DNA from: Fagopyrum homotropicum
Taxonomy: Eukaryota; Streptophyta; Magnoliopsida; Caryophyllales; Polygonaceae
Assembly (NCBI GenBank): GCA_033239125.1
Contig: BSWB01000003.1
Span: 36,905,001 to 36,969,000 of the forward strand
Length of the DNA: 64,000 nt
Direction: 5' to 3'
A program made the translations under genes and the position numbers. The notes below the pieces were generated by a model. It saw only the letters and a list, made by a program, of their open reading frames with translations, searched no databases and was not told the origin of the DNA. Below are positions 56,170-64,000 of this stretch, piece by piece. Position 1 is the stretch's first letter, and the number at the start of each line of letters is the position of its first letter.

Positions 56170-57018
56170 TCTTTGACGTTAAAGGCTAAAATAGTGTTCA
56201 CCATACTGGTTCGATGTGTAGTTCCCCGTGCAAACTCAAGAGAGCTGCTGACTGATCAATCTTTGGAATTAATTCATTTACTTATGTCTGATGTTGCCAT
56301 AGATGTGCCTAATCTGATTCTCAACCATATGTTGCATTCTGTTAACTCTAAGAGATCTATTCCTTTGCCTTATGGAAATTTGCTGCCTAAGGTCTTTGAT
56401 TATTACAGAATTGATACATCTTTTGAGGAAAGAGAGTCTATTAACAACAAAATTGATGAGAACTGCTTAGAACGTCTCGGGATTGAGAAAACTCTTGCAG
56501 GAACATGGACTTTGAAAGGAAAAGGAGTTACTCAAAATCCAAATGAAGAAGTTAAGTCCTCTCCTACTCTAGAAATCAGGTTAGAGGGTTGTGAAAATGA
56601 AATAGCTCGTCTCAATCGTGAATTGTCTGATTTTCAGTTTGACGCCAAAAGGAGAATGGATTCAAATTTCGAGTTACAGGCTACCATCAATGCTAAAGTA
56701 AATGAGATGTATTTGATGAATGCTCTTACACTAACTACAATGGGAAGTATTTTTCCCATACCTGAAGATGTAGCTCAACATACTCAAGAGTAGGTTGAGA
56801 ATATGTTGATGAATTGTAAAAGGCGTGTCCAGAATAAATCAATTTTGTACCCAACTCATGAAGAGCCAATGTTCTTGTCCAAAGTTGAGTATGAAGTTAT
56901 TAAACAGAGAAGAGCTTAAGAAAAGAGAAGACGTTTGGCAGCTGAAATGGATGATTGGCGTTATAAGAAAACTTCATCCAAAGGAAAGAGGAAGTTTTAT
57001 GAGGAATTTAAAAGCTGA
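56170..57018 (+). pseudogene. Sirevirus third ORF fragment (plant-transposon-domain type)
   Basis: Reads VVPRANSRELLTDQSLELI, then LNHMLHSVN...IPLPYGNLLPKVFDYY, which resembles the end of the putative plant transposon protein domain found in extra ORFs of Sireviruses and related proteins. A predicted coiled-coil segment (RLEGCENEIARLNREL) follows. TAG after HTQE (56791-56793) and another TAG at about 56918 break it; it ends in a basic tail (KKTSSKGKRKF) with TGA at 57016. The start is not clear, because the N-terminal half is missing or unreadable. Its role is unknown; it occupies the envelope position. Confidence 0.65.
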
Positions 57019-57138
57019 CTGATCTTTTTCTCTATGGGTTGACTGTTTTTCTCCCTCGTTGAAAATACATTTGTTTTTGGGTCTGTAATTGGTTTTTAAG
57101 ACTTCCTGGTTTGACTGCTTTTTCTCCCTTGTTGAAAG

Positions 57139-57274
57139 ACAAAGGGGGAGAAATATGATCGGACATTTCCGATATACTGTATTCTGCATTTTTAGTTTTG
57201 AGATTGTTATATGCACTGCTAAACTAACAAATGCAGGTACGAAACTTTGTGTTGTCTTTCATCAAGGGGGAGAA
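57139..57274 (+). promoter_or_regulatory. Polypurine tracts before the Sirevirus 3' LTR
   Basis: AAAGGGGGAGAAA at 57141-57153 and ATCAAGGGGGAGAA at 57261-57274; a third GGGGGAG is at 55919-55925. Multiple polypurine tracts are a known Sirevirus trait. The last one abuts the LTR and is the likely plus-strand primer. Confidence 0.7.
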
Positions 57275-58477
57275 TGAAAACTCCACCTTGATTGAAATTG
57301 TTTACAGGTGTTGATGATGAAAGACTTCACACAAATATAGCAGTAGGATTTCTAACAATGTACTTGATTGTATTTCTAGATGTTTTGTTGGTTTAAATTC
57401 AGTGTAGGTTGTATATCTACATATCAGGGGCCTTGAAGTTGGAAGCAAGAACAAGTTCAAAAGGACGAAGATCAAGGGCCTTGGAATCTAAGATGCACGG
57501 AACAAGGATTCAAATAAATTGAAGATCTTCGGTGAAGATTCTGTAACAAGAAGATCTCATCAACCAAAGACTTTGTCAACCGAAGGAAGATCTCAACCGA
57601 AGGATAGAGAATCATTTCGAGAATATTTTCTAAACAAAAAAAACGGCAAAAATATCTTCTCTCTTATCCAACAGAAGACGAGAAGATCAAGGAGTAAAAG
57701 ACTCAACGTGTTCGTAGGGATCGAAGACGTGCAACGTCTACCTTACGATCTTCATGGAAAAGAAGTTTGATCTTCAAACGGTCATCCCTACAATGGCTAG
57801 AAGATCTTTCCATAGAAGATATAAATGAAGATGATGGTCGAAGAAGAAGATACACAAGCTTACACCGGAAAACATCTTTGTATCCTCAAGCAACCTAATC
57901 ATCTTCATTCGTCGTTTTTCGTTCTCACATTCACGTAAAAGTTTTATCCCCTTAGAGAGAGAGAAAACACAAGAGCTCCATTGGTAGATCTAAAAAGTGT
58001 TATACTAGAGTGTGTTACTCTGCGAAGTAACTAGGCTATTATAGCTAGGTTAAGAGTTGGAGCTAGATCGTAGCATTGGCTACAAGTGAGAGAAGAAGGG
58101 GATTTCTTCTAGTTTTTATCTAGGACTCTTTGAAGCTGATAATAGATAGTTAGATCCTACGGATATACCCTGGGACGGAGAGTAGGCTATTTAGAGCCGA
58201 ACTTCGTAAACATATCCTTGTGTCAATCTTTTCAATTCTGAACCATATAAACTTTACTGTGACTAACTTTGTTTTGCAGGAGCAAGAAGTCAAGGCCCTT
58301 GAAATTGAGTTTCAAAGCCCTTGAAATGGAAGTTTCACTAGTAACACAGATTGACGTCAAGTCCCTTGAAAGGTGTTTCAAGGCCTTGAGATTTGGTTTG
58401 CGAAAAGTTTCTATACTCTATTCAACCTCCCGTTCTAGAGTATTATCTATATTATTTATACCACCTTCGGTTCTTCA
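57275..58477 (+). repeat. Sirevirus 3' LTR (about 1203 bp, ends tentative)
   Basis: Placed by the polypurine tract on the left, by the ends TGAA...TTCA (a 4-base inverted repeat) and by chromovirus coding sequence starting at once on the right. TATA-like GATATAAATG is at about 57817. It contains single CAAGGGCCTTG-type words at 57426 and 57474 and a cluster at 58289-58398. No second LTR is in the window for comparison. Confidence 0.6.
58289..58398 (+). repeat. CAAGGCCCTTGAA cluster in the Sirevirus LTR
   Basis: Four variants (CAAGGCCCTTGAA, CAAAGCCCTTGAA, AAGTCCCTTGAA, TTCAAGGCCTTGA) lie within 110 bases. They are the reverse-complement form or relatives of the word repeated at 55966-56052. 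Confidence 0.75.
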
Positions 58478-60598
58478 CGGAAGAAATATCCAGAGTTTAA
58501 TGTTGAGTTAGTTACATTGGGAGGGACCAACGGGTTTGTCCCAGATCTGTTCTATTGTAATTTATGTGCTTATATGATTTCGTGTGTTAAATGTTCCGTG
58601 CGAGAATAGATATGTGACCTGGTTAAGATCTTGATGTGCTAGTATGCTTAGAGCATGTGTGTAGTTAGAAGGGCGATGCCTTCTTGGGTGTGTATACCTT
58701 GGCATGTAAGACCGAGAGGATCGGCGTTATCTAAGTTTCGGGACAAAACTTGTTTTTAGGGGGAACTGATGTAACACCCAGAGATTTTATTTCCGGTTTT
58801 ATACGAGTCAATCGGAGGTTGAACGCCTCGATCTTGTTTTTCAAGTCTAAAGTCAAGAACTCTTCTCCCGGGCCTATCATGATAGGCCAGCCGGGACCAT
58901 CATGACCAGGCCATCTAGGCCCATTAAGAGGCTGTTGGAAGAATTCTAAGTAAACAACCTTCCCATCTTACGTTATTTTTTTCCTCCTCCTCCCCTCTAC
59001 TCAAACCCTATCCTCACGTCCTTCTACCTCACGCCGCGTTTCCTTCTCCTCCTCCTCCCTGGACGCCACCTCGCATGCAGAAGCCTAGAGGTTGTCCTTG
59101 AAGCCGATCCATGCCCCAACCTCCACCAGAGGTAGTCGGCGACTCTCCTACGTGCACTCAACAACCATGGCTGGCGTTAACGCGCTGCTGCACCCACCAG
59201 CATTGGTGACCTCGTGCTTTGCTCCCTTCGATCAAACCCTCAGCGGAGCAGCCAGGCTTGTCGGACCTCAACAACACCTGACTAGACTCCCTCCTGTTTG
59301 GACTCTCGAACAACTACAAAACGGAAGATCCTTCGACGTCTTTTTGCAACAAAAACCGTGGGTGCGCCAAGATGTAGCCGCAAGCGCGCCTAGGAGTCCC
59401 GAGCCGCGGGGGAGGGCACTCTAGCCGCGGGTACGGCCACCCTATCTGCGGGTGTGGCCTCTTGTGTTGTGGTCGCGCCGGCGAGGACTCCTCCGCGGTC
59501 GAGCCTCCTTTGTTCCGTAGTCGCGGTATCCCTCTAGTGACTTCCCTTTTACGATATGTCGTTCCCTTTCGGTTATAGTTATCGATTCCGGAGTAGTATC
59601 ATGCTAGGTTGGATCTAGCATTACCTTGTGTGAATGTCAGTGAGTGATTGTGAGTTCTTTTATGGTTGAACACCTTAGGAAGTTGTGGAATCTTGTGAGA
59701 ACCTAGAGTGAAGTTATATTGTGTTGATCTTGAGACTAGGATTTTGGGACATCCTAGCATAGCGTTATACAACAGCAAGCGGACCTTTGAGACTAAAAGT
59801 AGTGATATTCTAGCACGTTAAGATATGATCTTGTAGAGATCATTGAGACTAGAAGTCTTATACTTCTAACAGTGAGGATAGTAGTTGACATGGGTTCCTT
59901 GTTTGATCAGGCATAGAGTACATTCTTGCGGGAAGCCGAGCGTGGTTATGAGTTGGGATTACTTGAGACAGGTAAGTCCCTTGGACTTACCTAACCGCCT
60001 TCTATGTTTTAGCATAGCTATGATAATGGTATTTTTTTATTGACATAACGGAAAACCGGACTAGGACAACCATATACTTTGGCCCAAGTGTATTATAACC
60101 GGACGGTGACCACTTGTCTAGTTCTACAAGAGACTGGGAGGTGCTCTTGCGACCAGGCCCACAGGTAATAGATAGATGCATCTGATCAAATCCAGTCGGT
60201 AACGTGGATATGGGCAAGCTTTAGGAGATTCTCGTGTCACAAAAGAAGTTGAATTAGTAATGAGAATAATCAAATGAAAGATAATAATCGGATGTTGTGC
60301 GAGCATGCTATGTGTTTTATGTTACCTTATGTGTGTATGTGCTATTATAGTTATTCTGATATATGGAATGCTATCTAACAGTTTATCCGTCGTTGTAGAT
60401 GTCTTGTAGGTTAAGAGTTGTAGATAGATCCGGAGTGGATGGTTAGTCGGGTCCACATACTCATATAGATAGAAAGGAAGAGTCTTTCCGTTTCCGCATG
60501 CATCTTTTGTTGTTGTTATGTTTGTAAGGCTGAATCATGTATACATTCATCTTTTCAACCTTATTTGATTTCACTTTGTTTCAATACTTTTGTGCCTT
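58478..60598 (+). mobile_element. Chromovirus (Tekay/Del-like) 3' remnant
   Basis: Starts with RKKYPEFNVEL, the usual tail of a chromodomain. About 220 bases further on come AGTTTCGGGACAAAACTTG, a GGGGGAA tract and TGTAACACCC, the well-known junction of Tekay/Del elements with their 3' LTR. The right end is cut off by element R. The Sirevirus LTR abuts the left end, so the Sirevirus probably inserted in the chromovirus pol; the matching left part is outside the window. Confidence 0.65.
58770..60598 (+). repeat. Chromovirus 3' LTR, truncated by element R
   Basis: Begins TGTAACACCC after a GGGGGAA tract. It contains a pyrimidine-rich section (58975-59065), a GC-rich section (59340-59520) and a perfect 18-base palindrome at 58871-58888. 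No convincing gene: the open frame at 59092-59424 is in the GC-rich part and matches nothing I know. Its end would lie beyond R. Confidence 0.6.
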
Positions 60599-61136
60599 TG
60601 TTAGCATGAAATATTGTGATATTTTAGGCACGTTTTCTAAATGTATTTGATTCATATTGATAGTCTTTGATTGATCTTTGTGCATATGTGAGCTAGTATT
60701 ACCTATATTTTCGATATGGATGTCTACACTAGTTCTATGTTGATTATAGGTGATTTGGAGCTATTTCCGAACGGAAACGAGCAAAGGAGAGTTGAGTTGA
60801 TATGTCCATAGATTGAGGACACTCTTTGGAAGCAATTTGGAGTCTTAGATTGAGGAATGCACGAGTTTAGGGAAGAATCACGTTCTTACCCTAAATTACG
60901 CCCTAAATTACGGCCGTATCACAAACCACGTTCAGAATTACGGCCGTGGATTTGGAGTCAGAAATCCATGTTCATTCCAGGGGATTCTACGGCCGTGGAA
61001 CTAACCGTAATTGTTTCCACGCCCTAGAATTACGGTCGTGGAATCTTCCACGACCGTGATCTTGGCGAATCTTTTCGCCACACTTCGAAGCCATGATCTT
61101 TTGAAGATTGGGCCGGGCCGACACTTTGCCCTGCAT

Positions 61137-61144
61137 TATAAAAA
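61137..61144 (+). promoter_or_regulatory. Predicted TATA box of the element R LTR
   Basis: TATAAAAA in GCATTATAAAAAGACGG. It lies about 70 bases downstream of the last ACGGCCGT-type word, similar to the spacing in the E family. Confidence 0.6.
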
Positions 61145-61698
61145 GACGGGAGAAAGGAGATTCCGGCATGTTCGCTTACAATCATCGCTTACACAATAAC
61201 GCATGCCTGCTTAGGATCCCGCTGAGGAGCAACGCTTAGCAACACACAAACCCTCATCTTAGAGGTATTTGGGAGATCTCATTGAAGATCAAAGTTCGTA
61301 GTGGAGAGTTGCTGTTGTGATCTTCAGATTTGTGGAAGATCGAAGTTCTTGGAAGGTTTTGCAAGAAGATCTCTCTTCTTGTTTAGGTTTGATTCGGAAA
61401 CGGATTGACATCCCGTTTCTCTTCTTTCCTAAGGTTGTGATTGTTTACTCCGTTTTGAATCTTTTGATAAACATTTGTTCTTAATTGTGATCTTGAGATT
61501 TGTTTGAAGATTATTGATAGTTCTTGAAAGTTCCCATCTTTTATCCTTTAATTCTTGAATTGATATCAATATGACTGTTATTGGCTAAAAACCCTTAACA
61601 ATTCTAAGGTGAAGGGTTGATAGTTGTGGCATAGGTGATGATAGATCAATCGCAAACAGATTAGACCCTGAGAGTTAGAGAGAATCGCCGACAACCCT

Positions 61699-61756
61699 AA
61701 ATTACGGTCTGTTCTTGAGTCCACGGCCGTGGAACCTCAAGAACTAACCGTGATTT
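61699..61756 (+). other. Leader hairpin with ACGGCCGT tip, element R
   Basis: AAATTACGG...GTTCTTGAG...CCACGG pairs with CCGTGG...CTCAAGAAC...CCGTGATTT. The inner 9-base arms GTTCTTGAG/CTCAAGAAC are perfect and the outer arms pair with one G-T wobble. Confidence 0.68.
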
Positions 61757-61845
61757 CCCTGTAGTTTACGAACCTGCTTTTACTTTAATCCAAAGTTAAA
61801 GATTTGCTTTAGCTTAGTTTAGACTTGTCTTTTCTAGGTGGTAGT

Positions 61846-62040
61846 GAAGCCTCAACAACCTCTACCTCGATTGTGAGCCTCAACAACCTCAATCGGTTAA
61901 GTTAGTCTTGATCTTTAGATTATAAGTTTGGGTATTTGACACTAATTCTCATCTCTAGAATCTTTCTATATTGAGCCTCAACAACCTGTATAGAGAGTGC
62001 TTTGTAGGTGAGTTACATAAGGTTTTTGGAACCTCAACCG
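61846..62040 (+). repeat. Short direct repeats in the element R leader
   Basis: GCCTCAACAACCT at 61849, 61877 and 61975, with a shortened ACCTCAACCG at 62031. Two copies are recognisable in L (9388-9402 and 9514-9529, minus strand). They take the place held by GAGACTTACCCGGTGA in the E family. Confidence 0.7.
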
Positions 62041-62351
62041 TACGATTACCTTACATTAGTATACCTTTGCATATCTCCACTCTGTCTTTACATCATTAGT
62101 ATATCTTGAATCTATTGCCGCAACTGGATACCTGAAACTTTAGGATTGTTGTTTTCCCAATATCTGCAAAACTCCCATATTTATTTGCTTGATAACCTGC
62201 AATCGAATTCGCTCCACCCAAATCCCTGTGTTCGATACTCTGGAATTCTTGCTTAACTACGTCGATCCGTACACTGCGGGTTCGCTTGCTTGATTCTAGT
62301 TTTATAAATTTAAAACTTATTTGCACACACCTCTAGGGGCGAACAAGTTTT

Positions 62352-62369
62352 TGGCGCCGTTGCCGGGGA
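62352..62369 (+). promoter_or_regulatory. Primer-binding site of element R
   Basis: TGGCGCCGTTGCCGGGGA, six bases after the LTR. Confidence 0.88.
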
Positions 62370-62446
62370 TTTGGTTTCGTCCGAATCCGGTAACCGGTTG
62401 TCAAGCTTGGGAGCTTGCTCTCGTTATTTGATTTTTCTTTGAGTGC

Positions 62447-64000
62447 ATGCGCAGGTCTAGGAACACCGAAGATCTCTTACCTCTTGATCAAGAGCTAGAG
62501 AAAACCTTGAGACAAAGACGCAAGGAAAAGAAGATGGCTGAAGAAAACGAACACAATCTTCAAACGGAGTTGGCGGAGAAGGAAGCTCAACTCCGATGGA
62601 ATGAGACTCTCCGCCAGGATGAGATGGATCGTCATCAATCTCAAGTTAACGGTCTACAAGACATGCTTTTCCAAATGAGGATAAAGATGAGCGACCTTGA
62701 AGATAAGGTAGGCAAGAAGTCCTCGAGAAGGAGATCAAGGTCTAGAAGAAAAAGCCACTCATCCGCTGATGATAGTGATTCTTCCATGCCACCGTTAGAA
62801 GAGATTGATCCTACGATCAATATAAATCCCTTCAATCCACAAGGAGCTACTAATCGCCGCATCCCACCAAGGAATGCTAGAGTCGAACGTGTGGATAATG
62901 AGCCAAGAACTCTTGGCCAGCGGATGGATCCAACACAACAACCACGCCGCTTGGGTGTGAATTTTGATGCTGAAGATGTGCAAGGGTTTAGCTTTAACCC
63001 TCAAGTTATCACTCTTGTTCGCCAAAGCCAATTTGGCGGTACAAGCGCTGAATCTCCACACCAACACTTGCAAAACTTTGAGTGTATGATGGAGACGATG
63101 AGACCGAAGAACGCCACTACCAACAACTATAAGCTCAAACCTTTCTTTTTCTCCTTGAAAGGGAAAGCGTTATCTTGGTACCAAGCTCTTCCTAATGGGA
63201 AACTAGACACGTGGGAAGACCTTTCCGCAGAGTTTCTCACCAAATTCTTTCCGCCTTCCAAAACGGCGGAACTTAGAGGTAAGATTAATGCTTTTTCTAT
63301 GAGACCTAACGAAAGTTTGTTTCAATCTTGGGAAAGGTTTCAGGATTTGCTATTGGATTGCCCTCATCATGGCATATCCAAGCTTGCCTTGCTGGAGATT
63401 TACTACAAGGGGCTGGATGCGGGAACGCAATTCAACCTCCAATCCCTCTCATGTGGAACGTTCATGGACATGAGAGAAGATGACGCTTGGGACTTCATTG
63501 AGAAGCAAGCAAGAGTCATAGAGAAGTATTCCCACCGGAAGGTGGAGGGAAATCGTGTGGAGCAAGGAGCAAAGCTCACACATGAAGCTCAAAATCAGAT
63601 TTTCTCCCTCAACAATGAGATCAAAGAGTTGAAGGAGGCTATCAAGACCAACTTCCCAAAGCAACAAGAGAAGGATGTTGGCTATTTGGGCAACAACAAC
63701 GGCGGTGATAACACCAACCGCAACAACAATAACCGGAACAATAACCGGAATAACAATTGGAATGGAAACAACAACAACCGGAACAACAACAATTGGAACA
63801 ACAATCGGGGTTCAAACAACAACAATTGGCGCTCCAATCAACAAAATTCCGGTAACTCCTATCCTTCCAATTCCAATTCACTAACTCCACCCTCCTCTTC
63901 CTCTACTCCTTTGAAAAGCCAGGGGCAATCATCAAATGGAGGAAACAATACGGGAAAAGAGAAGTCCGATCCCATGTTGGAAACTATCTTGGGAAAGCTT
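62447..64000 (+). CDS. Element R gag(-pol), 5' part, intact and open to the window edge
   Basis: From the ATG at 62447 (MRRSRNTEDLLPLDQ) all 518 codons to base 64000 are free of stops. This start is shared with L and parallels the MRRSRGKDL start of the E family. Residues about 20-85 are charged and helical. An Arg/Ser-rich basic patch (RRRSRSRRKS) and an acidic patch follow at about 90-125. The retrotransposon gag domain spans about 200-335 (HQHLQNFECMMETMRP, KTAELRGKINAF, DLLLDCPHHGISKLALLEIYYKG, LSCGTFMDM). An Asn-rich tail with Trp and Arg lies at about 415-470; no CCHC zinc knuckle is seen. Gag should form the particle and bind RNA in the cytoplasm. Protease and RT are expected to the right in the same frame, as in E2. 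Confidence 0.93.
   Translation, partial: MRRSRNTEDLLPLDQELEKTLRQRRKEKKMAEENEHNLQTELAEKEAQLRWNETLRQDEMDRHQSQVNGLQDMLFQMRIKMSDLEDKVGKKSSRRRSRSRRKSHSSADDSDSSMPPLEEIDPTININPFNPQGATNRRIPPRNARVERVDNEPRTLGQRMDPTQQPRRLGVNFDAEDVQGFSFNPQVITLVRQSQFGGTSAESPHQHLQNFECMMETMRPKNATTNNYKLKPFFFSLKGKALSWYQALPNGKLDTWEDLSAEFLTKFFPPSKTAELRGKINAFSMRPNESLFQSWERFQDLLLDCPHHGISKLALLEIYYKGLDAGTQFNLQSLSCGTFMDMREDDAWDFIEKQARVIEKYSHRKVEGNRVEQGAKLTHEAQNQIFSLNNEIKELKEAIKTNFPKQQEKDVGYLGNNNGGDNTNRNNNNRNNNRNNNWNGNNNNRNNNNWNNNRGSNNNNWRSNQQNSGNSYPSNSNSLTPPSSSSTPLKSQGQSSNGGNNTGKEKSDPMLETILGKL

Larger units (their letters stand above)
10701..58477 (+). mobile_element. Sirevirus-type Ty1/copia retrotransposon, split by E0 and partly deleted
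   Basis: Two fragments in the same orientation flank E0: gag (10701-11498), and from about 53613 the end of integrase through RT, RNase H, a third ORF and a 3' LTR (to 58477). The gag (EMFTRFTRIVNNLDSLGKTF, VRKVLRSLP), the long acidic integrase-RT linker, the extra ORF after RNase H and repeated GGGGGAG tracts before the 3' LTR are the known Sirevirus layout. Its 5' LTR and gag start would lie beyond element L, outside the window. Protease and most of integrase are absent, best explained by one deletion that also removed the end of E0. Confidence 0.85.
60599..62345 (+). repeat. Element R 5' LTR (1747 bp)
   Basis: Begins TGTTAGCATGAAATATTGTG, ends GGCGAACA. It has a cluster of ACGGCCGT words (60909-61065), TATA box at 61137-61144, leader hairpin at 61699-61756, three copies of GCCTCAACAACCT plus a partial one (61846-62040) and CCGTACACTGCGGG at 62267-62280. 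Confidence 0.92.
60599..64000 (+). mobile_element. Element R: Athila-lineage retrotransposon, 5' part
   Basis: 5' LTR, PBS and an uninterrupted gag frame that runs off the right edge. Same family as L by LTR ends and gag, but in the opposite orientation and far better preserved. The five bases before the LTR are GCCTT (60594-60598). Whether it has the downstream ORF of L cannot be seen. Confidence 0.93.

Noticed and set aside
53613..58477. Sirevirus right part as an independent element from the gag fragment at 10701-11498
   Set aside because: Both are the same lineage and orientation, lie on the two sides of E0 and do not overlap in content, so one interrupted element is simpler. It cannot be proven without the missing middle.
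59092..59424. Open frame of 110 codons in GC-rich DNA, as a possible host gene
   Set aside because: It lies inside a probable chromovirus LTR, has no recognisable domain, and GC-rich DNA has few stops by chance.

Overview
This window is plant repeat DNA made almost entirely of LTR retrotransposons inserted into one another. I see no host gene, tRNA, rRNA or CRISPR array. The combination of Athila-lineage Ty3/gypsy, Sirevirus-type Ty1/copia and a Tekay/Del-like chromovirus points to a flowering plant, probably a heterochromatic or pericentromeric region. The species cannot be read from the sequence.

Layout. (1) 1-10700, minus strand: element L, an Athila-type element with an extra ORF downstream of integrase; its 3' LTR lies beyond the left edge. 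(2) 10701-11498 and about 53613-58477: the two surviving parts of one Sirevirus (gag on the left; end of integrase, RT, RNase H, third ORF and 3' LTR on the right). (3) 11499 to about 53612: element E0, a decayed Athila sitting in that Sirevirus and lacking its 3' LTR. (4) 11665-34058: element E1, inserted in the 5' LTR of E0, with TSD GAACT. (5) 14951-26187: element E2, inserted in the gag of E1, with TSD ACCAC. (6) 42143-53318, minus strand: element E3, inserted in the 3' untranslated region of E0. (7) 58478-60598: tail and truncated LTR of a chromovirus, apparently the host of the Sirevirus. (8) 60599-64000: element R, same family as L, inserted in the chromovirus LTR, with an intact gag ORF open to the right edge. 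The deepest path is chromovirus > Sirevirus > E0 > E1 > E2.

Two Athila families are present. Family E (E0-E3) has LTRs of about 1.82-1.84 kb that begin TGATAACACG and end CGTAACA. Family L/R has LTRs of 1.67-1.75 kb that begin TGTTAGCATG and end CGAACA. All six copies carry the same primer-binding site (TGGCGCCGTTGCCGGGGA, with one change in E2). They encode gag, aspartic protease, RT, RNase H and integrase in one long frame; only L shows an additional ORF resembling the ATHILA ORF-1 family. By-eye LTR comparison gives about 5 differences for E2, just under 20 for E3 and about 30 for E1, which agrees with the nesting order.

The most interesting signals are non-coding. (a) A GGCC-centred palindrome, CCACGGCCGTGG, recurs in every Athila copy: upstream of the TATA box, at the tip of a long leader hairpin whose arms differ between families but stay paired, and inside the protease-RT linker. 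(b) Two tetraloop hairpins in the 3' untranslated region are each followed by a TAAGTNTGGGG block, one of them abutting the 3' LTR. (c) The Sirevirus carries its own dispersed near-palindrome, TTCAAGGSCCTTGAA, in the coding linker, 3' region and LTR.
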